29,208 nt of DNA from Bacillota bacterium (GTDB lineage Bacteria; Eremiobacterota; SpSt-956; JAKJGF01), in NCBI GenBank assembly GCA_029555925.1, contig JAKPQU010000550.1, forward strand, positions 1-29,208, written 5' to 3'. Position 1 is the first letter of the stretch; every line of letters begins with the position of its first letter. The translations under genes were made by a program, and so were the position numbers. The notes beneath the pieces are model-generated. The model was not told where the DNA came from, ran no database searches, and saw only the letters and a list, made by a program, of their open reading frames with translations. Positions 15,701 through 23,150 of the stretch are shown here, one piece after another.

Positions 15701-16541
15701 TCATATTGAAAATGGAAAAGAACGTTGGAATTTCAATACGAGCGGAGAAATCAAATCCACTCCGGTAATTGAATTAAAAAATATATATCTTGCTTCTAAC
15801 GGCGGTTTTATCTATGCCCTGGAAAAAGAAAGTCTCTGTGTAAAATGGCTCTTTGAAACAAAGAGCAAACTTAATTCTTCACCGGTATTGTTAAAAGACA
15901 TGCTCTATCTTGCTTCAGATAATGGAATTGTATATTGTTTATCCATAGAAACAGGTGAAGTAAAATGGAGCTTTGAATCAGGCAAAACCGTCATCTCATC
16001 ACCTGCAATAAATGATAAAGGTGTATATTTCGGTACAACAGACGGAGAGTTTTATGCAGTAGATTTTGAAGGAAAATTGTTATGGGAAAAGCATACAGGT
16101 TCTGTTGAATCTTCACCTGCATATTTTGAAAATATACTCTATTTCGGAACTCTTGAACATAAAGTTCTGGCTTTACAGGCAGATACGGGAGATACTATAT
16201 GGGAATTTGAAACAGGAGGTAAAGTAATTTCTTCACCTGCCGTAGCATATAATAAAATATTTACAGGCTCTGAAGATAAAAAAATATATGCCATTGATGC
16301 CATAACAGGAGATAAGATATGTGAAGTTGAAACAAACGGAGAAATAATATCTTCCCCTGCCATAGCAAACGGCATGCTTTATATCGGTAACTCCGGTGGT
16401 TATATATATACACTGGATGTGAACAGCTTAGATGTGACTAAAAAAGAAATAGGGGGCAAAATAAGTTCTTCCCCTGCAGTAGCTGATGGCATGCTGTTTG
16501 TTGCATCTGAAGAAAACGGACTTTTTGCTTTTGAATTGTGA
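12798..16541 (+). CDS. TPR-repeat plus PQQ-type beta-propeller protein with lysine-rich N terminus
   Basis: A 1247-residue protein without signal peptide or membrane segment, so probably cytosolic. Residues 1-100 carry five or more KKKKK runs in a charged, disordered-looking stretch. Residues about 120-900 are tetratricopeptide repeats (EKAEKYFQDYI, EEAIELYFKALEINPKNGMI, REAADAYKDAVNLDPTN). Residues about 935-1247 are eight blades, each opening with a K/E-I-xSSPA/V motif (KISSSPV, EIKSTPV, KLNSSPV, TVISSPA, SVESSPA, KVISSPA, EIISSPA, KISSSPA) and carrying a Y.GS.D..(L)YALD..TG...W signature: a PQQ/BamB-like eight-bladed propeller. It looks like a scaffold; no catalytic residues are recognised. 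Start is GTG 12798 or ATG 12801 after AGAGGAG (12784-12790). The stop codon TGA opens a GTGAAAA repeat array. Confidence 0.9.
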   Translation: MMKKKKKLYDIDEVDKKKKLHGSEDTELKKKKKKTSDDEGPDLKKKVLKLLGLDRPVSKEKKKQLLALLETDKTSLKKKKKSPREQNDEILLKKKKKKRPVTEEKELIPEGPLDELSRYQKILHEDPSRIELNLTVGQLLMEKKEYEKAEKYFQDYITRKDTSESAYRHLGDCYYAQGLEEKAAAIYEKALLLNPDSLDLEAKVSEIRNKYSLLREHLNQAKKAAEIKDYNEAIKSYKEAVNLSPRDATIYDAIGNIYEDLGDRKSAYEYYKYSIDISPANLNYQKKFHSLKVDIEGTALANTDEANLRQIQFLLKSSITDKQDEHNNFCRLGEIYLYQGKYQEAQEQFKFALSIEQSARAYRGQSNACRQSGDIHKAIQSLTSAIILDSGKEEDLLNLVELYSHDNQRPEDVLPEIMRLSGFMADSPQIQFYTGILLESKDWQEACKYYEKVIEEDPELPEVQYRLGSLLLQNDLIEEAEEILQNVLLLKSDHYKTMTSLGRLFMKKKDFNLAREYLKKAININPCYYEPCYLLGKILMTEGHSEEAQKYLDKADKFGQNSPNYYIDKAEIYLQAQELDNAIKSIAKAVTMGISDNKIISQIVSIALEVNDYTLFEILSDAFEKQGDTEQIKVIYLKMIKLQPDNIYYRLKLSKIYRQIERYRDALGLLSNFITDDMENLDIKLELAESHYGVAKNAFSREDWDEAEEHIKKALTYTEIYEIPCEAIKNIKHKFTSRKLKVIETLLNKKYLKENLPDILKNSTISKKEKLIFNRQEIDLIISNSIYGVDKEDYHILLGDIYARTDRYEEAIELYFKALEINPKNGMIFFKYGNVLEQLENYREAADAYKDAVNLDPTNIIFYAKLAKTKLHMKEYQEVSKITEKALSISSKDYLEKMKYTADSKIWVMFKKDVSRCSYNPVEKTDEKTKNSFKQKWVFKPHGKISSSPVISDETVYIGSEDTRLYALHIENGKERWNFNTSGEIKSTPVIELKNIYLASNGGFIYALEKESLCVKWLFETKSKLNSSPVLLKDMLYLASDNGIVYCLSIETGEVKWSFESGKTVISSPAINDKGVYFGTTDGEFYAVDFEGKLLWEKHTGSVESSPAYFENILYFGTLEHKVLALQADTGDTIWEFETGGKVISSPAVAYNKIFTGSEDKKIYAIDAITGDKICEVETNGEIISSPAIANGMLYIGNSGGYIYTLDVNSLDVTKKEIGGKISSSPAVADGMLFVASEENGLFAFEL

Positions 16542-16602
16542 ATTAGTGAAAAGTGAAAAGTGGAACTTACCCGTCACACATTACGCATTACGCGTCACGA
16601 TT
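16539..16602. repeat. Heptamer arrays between the TPR/propeller gene and namZ
   Basis: From the TGA stop onward: TGAATTAGTGAAAAGTGAAA and GTGG, with AGTGAAA units. After a short gap come GTCACAC, ATTACGC, ATTACGC, GTCACGA (about 16573-16600). A small hairpin TCATCA-N8-TGATGA (16608-16627) follows just before the namZ ribosome binding site. Confidence 0.55.
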
Positions 16603-16645
16603 ATAACTCATCACCGGTCACTGATGAAAGAGGAGATTATAGGAC

Positions 16646-17815
16646 ATGAATACCAAAACAGGTCTCGATGTTTTAAAGGAAACGAATTTTTCCATACTGA
16701 AAGGTTACAGAGTTGGGCTTTTGATAAATCCTGCATCTGTTGACAGAAGTCTCAATCATATAATAGATTTGCTCTATGAAGAAAAGGATATAAAAATAAG
16801 CGCTCTTTTCGGGCCCCAGCATGGTCTTTACGGTAATACACAGGATAATATGATTGAATGGGAAGGGTTTAATCATCCTTACTATAAATGCCCCGTGTAC
16901 AGCCTCTATGGAGAAGTAAGACAGCCGAAAGAAAGTATGCTATCTGACATAGATATAATAGTAATAGATCTTCCTGATACAGGTTCCAGATATTACACCT
17001 TTCTCTGGACTGCCCTTCTTATGTTAAAAGCCGTCGAAAAAAAACCTGTGAAAATTATTGTGCCTGACAGACCAAATCCTATAAGAGGCGATAAAATAGA
17101 AGGGCCATGTATAAATGAACAATTTCTGTCTTTTGTAGGACTTCATCCTTTAATCATAAGACATGGCCTTACTATCGGAGAAGCTTTAAAGATGATTCAC
17201 AGAGAACTGAATTTAACTTCAGAATTAGAAGTAATACCTGTAAAAAACTGGTCAAGACATATGTGGTATGATGAGACAGGTCTTCCCTGGGTTATGCCAT
17301 CACCCAATATGCCCACACTTGATACTGCAACAGTCTATCCGGGAGGATGCCTCATAGAAGGTACATTACTATCAGAAGGAAGAGGAACTACCAGGCCTTT
17401 TGAGATTACAGGAGCACCTTATATAGATCCTTTTATGATGGCAAAAGATATGAAAGAATTCAATCTGAAGGGGGTATATTTTCGTCCCCTCTATTTCGAA
17501 CCTACCTTCCAGAAACATGCCGGAAAAATCTGCGGCGGTATACAGCTTCATATAACAGACAGAAATCAATTTGAGCCGGTAAAAACTTATGTAGCCATTC
17601 TCCTGGCCATTCGTAAAAGATATGAACATGAAAATCTCTGGAGAAACCCTCCCTATGAATATGAATATGAAAAACTGCCTTTTGATATACTTTCCGGAAG
17701 TGAAGAACTGAGGAAAAATATTGATAGAGGAGAAAGTTTAGAAAATATTGTCAATTCATGGAAAGAAGACGAAAAAACATTTCACAGCAGATCCCTTCCC
17801 TGTCTGTTATATTGA
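16646..17815 (+). CDS. namZ: NamZ-like exo-beta-N-acetylmuramidase (DUF1343)
   Basis: A 389-residue member of the DUF1343 family. In Bacillus subtilis NamZ removes terminal MurNAc from peptidoglycan fragments. Family blocks seen: GLLINPASVDRS, the LFGPQHGLYG motif (55-63), QDNMIEW, YSLYGE, DLPDTGSRYYTF, VPDRPNPI.G, RHGLTIGE, GLPWVMPSPNMPT, YPGGCLIEGT.LSEGRGTTRPFE. There is no signal peptide, unlike the secreted Bacillus enzyme, so it should act in the cytosol on imported muropeptides. Gln replaces Glu in the PEHG motif of many homologues (here PQHG); whether this matters is not clear. A GAGGAG site precedes ATG 16646. The next gene starts 12 bases after the stop. Confidence 0.86.
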   Translation: MNTKTGLDVLKETNFSILKGYRVGLLINPASVDRSLNHIIDLLYEEKDIKISALFGPQHGLYGNTQDNMIEWEGFNHPYYKCPVYSLYGEVRQPKESMLSDIDIIVIDLPDTGSRYYTFLWTALLMLKAVEKKPVKIIVPDRPNPIRGDKIEGPCINEQFLSFVGLHPLIIRHGLTIGEALKMIHRELNLTSELEVIPVKNWSRHMWYDETGLPWVMPSPNMPTLDTATVYPGGCLIEGTLLSEGRGTTRPFEITGAPYIDPFMMAKDMKEFNLKGVYFRPLYFEPTFQKHAGKICGGIQLHITDRNQFEPVKTYVAILLAIRKRYEHENLWRNPPYEYEYEKLPFDILSGSEELRKNIDRGESLENIVNSWKEDEKTFHSRSLPCLLY

Positions 17816-17827
17816 GGTGGCATCTGT

Positions 17828-18760
17828 ATGAAAGCACTTGTATGGGCAGCAGGCTTCGGAACGAGACTAAGACCGCTGAGCAATATGTTACCCAAACCTC
17901 TCTTCCCTGTTGTGAATATCCCTATGATTGATTTGATATTTAAATATTTATCATCATGGGGTATTTCAGACATAGGTATAAATACGCATTATTTAAGGGA
18001 ATTACTTGTACCTTACCTGAAAAATATTCGCAATATAAATCTTTTTATTACACAGGAAGAAAACATTCTTGGTACAGGAGGGGGAACTGTAAGATTTAAA
18101 AATTTTCTTAAAGATGATGAAATATTTATCGTCCATACCGCCGATATACTCAGCACCATAAATCTCCATGATGCCATAACATTTCATAAAGAACATAATA
18201 ATATTGTCACATTCATACTGGTAGACTGCAAACCTATAAACCATGTAAGTATACTGAAAGACGGAACAGTAGTTGACATAGCAAACAATCTGGGAAGAAA
18301 AGAAGATAAGTCTGTAAAAAATCTGGCAGGTTCTGCCTTAACAGTATACAGCAATGAATTCTTACACTGGCTCCCTGACAGGGGAGATTATTTTGAAATA
18401 AATCCTGTCATACTAGACATAATACAGAAAGAACCGGGCCGTATTATGGGCTATATACCGGATAAGCCTTACTACTGGCGTGATATAGGAACAATTCGCT
18501 CCTACTGGGAAGCTCACAGGGATATTTTAGAGAATAAACTTTATATGGTAGAAAATATAAAAGGTAGCCACATATGCCATAGTTCTTCATATATAGATGA
18601 TAATGTAATACGTGAAGGATTTTCCGTTACAGGTAAAAACGTTAAAATTTCAGGGAAAATAAAAATAAAAAATTCCATCATATGGGACAATGTGGACATT
18701 TCAGGAAGTCATCATATAGAAAATGCAATCGTAACAAAAGAGTCAATTATAAACACATAA
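17828..18760 (+). CDS. MurU-like sugar-1-phosphate nucleotidyltransferase
   Basis: A 310-residue nucleotidyltransferase, cytosolic. The N terminus has the family signature (KALVWAAGFGTRLRP then LPKPLFPV), followed by the ILGTGGGT substrate loop, HTADIL in place of the usual NxD metal motif, and YYWRDIGT. The last 80 residues resemble a left-handed beta-helix (GKNVKISGKIKIKNSIIWDN). MurU, which makes UDP-MurNAc from MurNAc-1-phosphate in Pseudomonas, belongs to this group, as do mannose- and glucose-1-phosphate enzymes. The MurU reading rests on position: it lies between a NamZ-like muramidase and an AmgK-like kinase, with gaps of 12 and 17 bases. Ribosome binding site is GAGGTGG before ATG. 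Confidence 0.8.
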   Translation: MKALVWAAGFGTRLRPLSNMLPKPLFPVVNIPMIDLIFKYLSSWGISDIGINTHYLRELLVPYLKNIRNINLFITQEENILGTGGGTVRFKNFLKDDEIFIVHTADILSTINLHDAITFHKEHNNIVTFILVDCKPINHVSILKDGTVVDIANNLGRKEDKSVKNLAGSALTVYSNEFLHWLPDRGDYFEINPVILDIIQKEPGRIMGYIPDKPYYWRDIGTIRSYWEAHRDILENKLYMVENIKGSHICHSSSYIDDNVIREGFSVTGKNVKISGKIKIKNSIIWDNVDISGSHHIENAIVTKESIINT

Positions 18761-18777
18761 AACATGGAGGTAAAACC

Positions 18778-19800
18778 TTGCTTAATATTCCGAAAAATTA
18801 TTCAGATTTACTCGGTGAATTATATAAATCAGAACTTTCCATAGAGGAAATACATGGAGGAGGCTCTCAGAGACAGTATTTCAGAGTTAAAGGGGACGGT
18901 AAACATACGGTGCTGTGTTATTCACAAAAAGAAGTGAATGAACATATTGAAATAGGCCTTTTTCTAAAAAAACATCATATACCTGTGCCGGAAATATATA
19001 ATTATAACAGAGAAGACGGTCTCATACTGTTTGAAGACGGAGGAACCGTATCATTACAGAGTAAAGTTATGGAATTAAGAGAAAAAAAAGAGGAAATAAT
19101 AAAGCTCTATGAACATATAATTCAGTGGCTTATAAAATTACAAAAAATAAACCCTGTAAACTGTAAATCTATAACAGACAGAATCTTCGACCTTGCTTAC
19201 TACCGGTGGGAAACAGATTATTTTCTGGAAAGCTGTGTGGATAAATTTTTTCACTTACGTATAAAGGACTCTAAAAAATTAATAAAAGAATTCAATAGTC
19301 TTGCAGAAGCACTTTCTGAAGAAGAAACAGTTATAGTTCACAGGGATTTTCAATCACAGAATATATATATAAAAGAAAACAGTCTCTATTTCCTAGATTT
19401 TCAATCGGCAAGACTCGGTGTATGTCAGTATGATCTTGCATCACTCCTGTATGACCCTTACGTGTCTCTGGAAAAGAATTTACAAAAGGAATTACTGGAT
19501 TATTACTGTAAAGAGAAACCTGTTCATGATAAAAAACATTTTACGGATATATTTTACAGGACTTCCATGCAGAGACTCATGCAGGCACTGGGAGCTTACG
19601 GGTTTCTGGGTATTGTAAAAGGTAAGAAGGAGTTTTTAAATTATATAGCTCCCGCTCTGAAACTTTTATTTGACACAGTAAACCATATAGAAGAATTTCC
19701 TGAAATTACGTTATTAATAGAAAAACTGATTTCTCTCCAAAATAAGTTAAACGAGGAAAATATAGATTCCACTCACGACTCACTACTCACCACTCACTGA
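18778..19800 (+). CDS. AmgK-like sugar kinase (aminoglycoside phosphotransferase fold)
   Basis: A 340-residue kinase. The open frame extends upstream into the previous gene, but TTG at 18778 has GGAGG (18766-18770) seven bases before it and is the likely start. Motifs: GGGSQRQYFRV glycine-rich loop, HRDFQSQN catalytic loop (H188, D190, N195) and LDFQSARLGVCQYDLASLLYDP for metal binding. The last block closely resembles AmgK, the anomeric MurNAc/GlcNAc kinase that works with MurU. With its neighbours it suggests: NamZ frees MurNAc, AmgK phosphorylates it at C1, MurU makes UDP-MurNAc, bypassing de novo synthesis. The last residues (THDSLLTTH) and the stop are encoded by a 7-base tandem repeat, so the true C terminus was probably altered by it. 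Confidence 0.82.
   Translation: MLNIPKNYSDLLGELYKSELSIEEIHGGGSQRQYFRVKGDGKHTVLCYSQKEVNEHIEIGLFLKKHHIPVPEIYNYNREDGLILFEDGGTVSLQSKVMELREKKEEIIKLYEHIIQWLIKLQKINPVNCKSITDRIFDLAYYRWETDYFLESCVDKFFHLRIKDSKKLIKEFNSLAEALSEEETVIVHRDFQSQNIYIKENSLYFLDFQSARLGVCQYDLASLLYDPYVSLEKNLQKELLDYYCKEKPVHDKKHFTDIFYRTSMQRLMQALGAYGFLGIVKGKKEFLNYIAPALKLLFDTVNHIEEFPEITLLIEKLISLQNKLNEENIDSTHDSLLTTH
19771..19800 (+). repeat. Four tandem ACTCACN heptamers inside the end of the AmgK-like gene
   Basis: ACTCACG, ACTCACT, ACTCACC, ACTCACT, then GA: perfect 7-base periodicity. The last unit plus GA gives the TGA stop codon. The array encodes THDSLLTTH. Confidence 0.85.
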
Positions 19801-19815
19801 AAAAGGAGTATCTTT

Positions 19816-20076
19816 ATGAAAAACAATTTTAAAGATATAAAAGAAATATACGAGACATCGGATCAGACAGAAGTAAATACTTTTTTAAAAAAAGGCTGGC
19901 AACTGTTAGATATATATCAGAAGAATGCAGGAACCGTGCCCGTACAGCAGATAATAAGTGTTTACATTATAGGCAGACCTGAACATATAGTATTTACAGG
20001 CCCGGAAATAAAAAAAGAAATAGATGAAAAAGCCAAAAAACTTTTTGAAAATTTTTCTAAAACTATGGAAACATGA
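19816..20076 (+). CDS. Small conserved-looking protein of unknown function
   Basis: An 86-residue soluble protein with AAGGAG eight bases before ATG, so a real gene. It begins 15 bases after the AmgK-like gene. The central TEVNTFLKKGWQLLDIYQ resembles the short 'VN.....GW.LL.I' motif found in many small bacterial proteins of unknown role; a strand-rich middle (VPVQQIISVYIIGRP) and a charged C-terminal helix follow. I do not recognise a named family with certainty and propose no function. No cysteines are present and there is no signal peptide. Confidence 0.75.
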   Translation: MKNNFKDIKEIYETSDQTEVNTFLKKGWQLLDIYQKNAGTVPVQQIISVYIIGRPEHIVFTGPEIKKEIDEKAKKLFENFSKTMET

Positions 20077-20163
20077 AATATTTTCAAGAAGGATTTTTAG
20101 TAATTTTTCCGAAATAGAAAAAGCTGGTATTTGTAACTTTGATTGAAAGAGGGATTATAAATT

Positions 20164-21540
20164 ATGGAATTCAAAAAGCTTCCTAAAGACATAGCGAAAA
20201 AATTTCAAGAAGCAGGGAAAGAAGAAAATTTAACCAGATCACCTGATGTAAATAATCTTATACGTGTAGCACAGGCCATGAAACAGGGAAAAGTAAAGCC
20301 TGATTTACTTCAGGAACATCTGGGCATCGTTTACCAGTTACATAAAAACATGGCAGAAACTGTAGAATTTCTATCAAAAACTCAACCAAGAACAGATGTG
20401 GCAAATCAAAGATTACCTATGATAGAAGAAGGACTCGCAAGATTTAAAGGCGCTCTGGATGAACTTAATTTCTATCTGAACGACGGAAAATTAGAACATC
20501 TAGACGCAGGTATAGAAGAATTAATAGAAGAAACTAACTCTCTGTTTGAATCTGCTGATATATTAAAAAAAGATGAAGAAAAAATACAGATATTTTCCGA
20601 TTCTCCCATGATAAGTGAATTAATCAGAATAGGTAAAGGAGTTGCAGAGGGCCTTTATGAACCGGAAAACCTCAGAAAAAGACTGGACTTCTGCAAAACC
20701 TTTCATAAGAGTGCCCGTGAAAATATCCAGGAAGTTATGGAAGAGGCATATGATACAAAAGAAGCAGAAGAAGAGGCACCACTTATTATGGAAGCTCTTG
20801 ATTTAATGGAAGATGGTTTTGAAGAAATAGAAATGTATTTTGAAGATGATGACCCGGAACATATACTGGAAGGCACAGAACTGGTAAGACAGGCAGCCGA
20901 AGAACTGAGCAGCTCTTATAATATACTTATGTCGGCAGTAGAAGAGGCAGATAAAGAAGCAGAAAAAGATACTGTGCCAAAGGAAAAAATCTGTTTTAAA
21001 TGCGGATTAAAAGTACAGCGTGACATTAAAATATGTCCGAAATGTCATATACCAATACCTGACATTAAACCAATAGAAGAAAAACCTGTAGAAGAACCTA
21101 CTGTAAGGATAGATGTAGGAGAAGCTAAAGATATGGTTACTCCTATGATGACACCAAATGTAAAAAAGATTTATGACAGTGCAGTAGCTTTTATGCAGAA
21201 AAGGATTTCAGAAGAAGAGTTTTTATCGACACTTGACTGGCTTGACGGTCTGCTGAAACAGAGTGAGGAAACATTAAAAAAAGAAAAATTGCCTGATCTC
21301 ACAGATGAAAGAGAAAGGCAGATAATGGAACAAACCAAACAAATTTTTGAAATAGGTATAAAGGAATCTAAAGAAGGTACTGCAGAAATGAGATTATATC
21401 TGAAAGATGAAGATACGACTCATCTTCAGAACGGTATACTTCAGGCAATAAGAGGAGGAGAAAAGCTCTACCAGGTTCAAATGCTAGCAAAAAGAATTCA
21501 GCAGCAGGCAAAAGATATGAAGGAAAAATCAGGCAAGTAG
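20164..21540 (+). CDS. Unknown protein: three copies of a helical module around a zinc ribbon
   Basis: A 458-residue, strongly acidic, helical protein with no signal or membrane segment. I do not recognise its family. It contains three similar units of about 105 residues (26-131, 147-254, 330-437). Each begins with an S/T-P turn, and each ends with a shared motif E-x3-Y/F-L/F-x-D-x4-H-L/I-x2-G (LNFYLNDGKLEHLDAG, IEMYFEDDDPEHILEG, MRLYLKDEDTTHLQNG). Between units two and three lies a zinc ribbon (C277, C280, C291, C294). An AGAGGGA site lies about nine bases before ATG 20164; the 87 bases before the gene show nothing else. It ends in a strong hairpin shared with convergent grpE. Confidence 0.85.
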   Translation: MEFKKLPKDIAKKFQEAGKEENLTRSPDVNNLIRVAQAMKQGKVKPDLLQEHLGIVYQLHKNMAETVEFLSKTQPRTDVANQRLPMIEEGLARFKGALDELNFYLNDGKLEHLDAGIEELIEETNSLFESADILKKDEEKIQIFSDSPMISELIRIGKGVAEGLYEPENLRKRLDFCKTFHKSARENIQEVMEEAYDTKEAEEEAPLIMEALDLMEDGFEEIEMYFEDDDPEHILEGTELVRQAAEELSSSYNILMSAVEEADKEAEKDTVPKEKICFKCGLKVQRDIKICPKCHIPIPDIKPIEEKPVEEPTVRIDVGEAKDMVTPMMTPNVKKIYDSAVAFMQKRISEEEFLSTLDWLDGLLKQSEETLKKEKLPDLTDERERQIMEQTKQIFEIGIKESKEGTAEMRLYLKDEDTTHLQNGILQAIRGGEKLYQVQMLAKRIQQQAKDMKEKSGK

Positions 21541-21582
21541 AAGGTATAAAGCGTAACGTTTATGCGTTACGCTTTATACCTT
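21541..21582. terminator. Bidirectional terminator hairpin between convergent genes
   Basis: Perfect 18-bp stem: AAGGTATAAAGCGTAACG (21541-21558), loop TTTATG, and its complement (21565-21582). It starts at the base after one stop codon and overlaps the grpE stop by one base. The tip of the stem, GCGTAACG, is the heptamer found in the dispersed arrays. Confidence 0.8.
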
Positions 21583-22226
21583 TAAATATTTATATCTTTT
21601 GGGATGGAATCGGCAGGCACCCTTGCAACCTTGACATGAGCAGGTCTCAGAACACTATCTTTAAAGGTATATCCCTTCAGACATTCTTCTACTATTTCTT
21701 CGTCCTTATATTTATCTGACGTTACAGTTTCCACCGCTTCATGAAACCTGGGATCAAATATATTACCTACTGTAGAAATTTCTTTTACACCTTCATCTTC
21801 AAGGACTCCCTTTAATTGTTTATATATCATTCTCACGCCGATAAGAATATTTTTGACATCTGCTTTAGTTTCATCAATATTGAGAGCTCGTTCAAAATTA
21901 TCAATTACTTCAAGTAATCTATCTATAATAATTCTTTTTCCCGTAATGGTACCTGCGCTGATCTGCTGTTCTGCCCTTTTCTTGAAATTCTCATAATCGG
22001 CTCTTGCACGGAGAAAACTTTCCCAGTTCTGATTGGCCTGGGCTTTTGTTTCCTCCAGTTCTTTTTTGAGAATTTCTTCATTTGAAAGAGGGGCTTCATT
22101 CACAGATGTATCAGATGTTTCATTTTCTTCTGCCACCTTATCCCCTGTTTTTGAATTATCTTCCTCTGTCATATGCTCTCCTGTCATATTATCTTCGGAC
22201 ATTATTTCAATTTTCTTCTTTTCCAT
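21582..22226 (-). CDS. grpE: GrpE, nucleotide exchange factor of DnaK
   Basis: A 214-residue cytosolic cochaperone that releases ADP from DnaK. An acidic, disordered N-terminal 60 residues precede a long coiled coil (EELEETKA..ANWESFLRARADYENFKKR, a typical GrpE run), then the family block LLEVIDNFERAL and the beta-domain (FDPRFHEAVE, YTFKDSVLRPAHVKVA). GAGGAG lies about 15 bases before the ATG. dnaK, dnaJ and hrcA, the usual neighbours, are absent; the gene follows a DUF2085 membrane protein on the same strand after 116 bases. No CIRCE heat-shock operator is visible upstream. Confidence 0.96.
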   Translation of the reverse strand: MEKKKIEIMSEDNMTGEHMTEEDNSKTGDKVAEENETSDTSVNEAPLSNEEILKKELEETKAQANQNWESFLRARADYENFKKRAEQQISAGTITGKRIIIDRLLEVIDNFERALNIDETKADVKNILIGVRMIYKQLKGVLEDEGVKEISTVGNIFDPRFHEAVETVTSDKYKDEEIVEECLKGYTFKDSVLRPAHVKVARVPADSIPKDINI

Positions 22227-22342
22227 ATTATTTAACAGTCACTCCTCTTTTTATAATAAAACTTACTTTTAATGATATTCTCTCTTAAAAGTTGGATTCC
22301 TTTTCCAGGAGGTGAATTTTATGTTCCCTCTTATTTAACTCG

Positions 22343-23044
22343 CTAATCTTTTATTCCCAGAAACTTATATAACCAGTATACAGGTAAAATTTCAAAAAAA
22401 GATAATATAAAAGACACGACTGTAACTTTTACCATGTCCTCTGTATAATGTCCTGTTAATCGTAGAAAAAATAATATCAATATAGAATTAAGGTTAAGAT
22501 AAAGAAGTATAAAACCTGTACCTGTTAATAAAAAGAAAGGCCAGAATAAAAAATCCCTGCCTGATATAATGAGAAAAAATATCACCAGATTTACCAGAAT
22601 AAGACAGACGAGAGGTTTTATTCCATCTATAATATTCTTCTTTTCTCCCTGATTATAAGATAATAATCTGTTAATGCCAGGAAATACTACAAATGGTAAA
22701 GACATACCTGCCATAAGACCGGTAATTAACCTTATATTATTTGCTCCGTGCCTTAAACCTGCCATAACAGTACCAACATCTATAAACATAAGAGATGACA
22801 GGATAGTCCCGGTAAATAAAATATGTTTTGCAGGAAAATATAGGGCTTTATTTTTTCCTGTCAGATAAATAAACAAACAGGACATTGCATAACCTGCATA
22901 TATACCGGTGCAACGATAGCAGACAAACATAGGTCTGGAACCAAAAAAAATAGTTCTGTCAATTATCTGGTGACATGCTGCATAACCTAAAAAATGATAC
23001 CATATATTAAAAAAAGAATCTAACATAAGATTTTTTGTAAGCAT
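22343..23044 (-). CDS. DUF2085 integral membrane protein
   Basis: A 233-residue inner-membrane protein with about five hydrophobic helices. The N-terminal signature CHQIIDR (24-30) and C-Y-R-C-T-G (42-47) match DUF2085, a small family with conserved Cys/His pairs that could bind metal; its function is unknown. The first ATG (23042-23044) and an internal ATG at codon 7 both lack a clear ribosome binding site, and a family B element begins only about ten bases upstream. It may be co-transcribed with grpE, though nothing known links the two. Confidence 0.85.
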   Translation of the reverse strand: MLTKNLMLDSFFNIWYHFLGYAACHQIIDRTIFFGSRPMFVCYRCTGIYAGYAMSCLFIYLTGKNKALYFPAKHILFTGTILSSLMFIDVGTVMAGLRHGANNIRLITGLMAGMSLPFVVFPGINRLLSYNQGEKKNIIDGIKPLVCLILVNLVIFFLIISGRDFLFWPFFLLTGTGFILLYLNLNSILILFFLRLTGHYTEDMVKVTVVSFILSFFEILPVYWLYKFLGIKD

Positions 23045-23053
23045 TCAGCAGTT

Positions 23054-23140
23054 ACTGAGGTGAGCATAAATAATACATAACTGCTCTCGTGACGCGTAAC
23101 CCGTGACTGGTGTAAGACATGCTTATGCTCAGCTAAAAGT
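23054..23140. mobile_element. MITE-like element, family B copy 2
   Basis: Left end ACTGAGGTGAGCATAA (23054-23069) is identical to copy 1 at 10150; the right end holds GACATGCTTATGCTCAG (23116-23132). The core is GTGACGC GTAACCC GTGACTG. In addition AGCAGTTA (23047-23054) pairs perfectly with TAACTGCT (23078-23085) around a 23-base segment that is the same in both copies. It lies just upstream of the DUF2085 gene. Confidence 0.6.
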
Positions 23141-23150
23141 GTAAACCATA

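Noticed and set aside
18682..18777. Longer start of the AmgK-like kinase overlapping the previous gene
   Set aside because: No ribosome binding site there, whereas TTG 18778 has GGAGG at ideal distance.
22308..22340. Five-codon frame MFPLI with a very good ribosome binding site on the plus strand
   Set aside because: Too short, lies between two minus-strand genes and has no downstream plus-strand gene to regulate.
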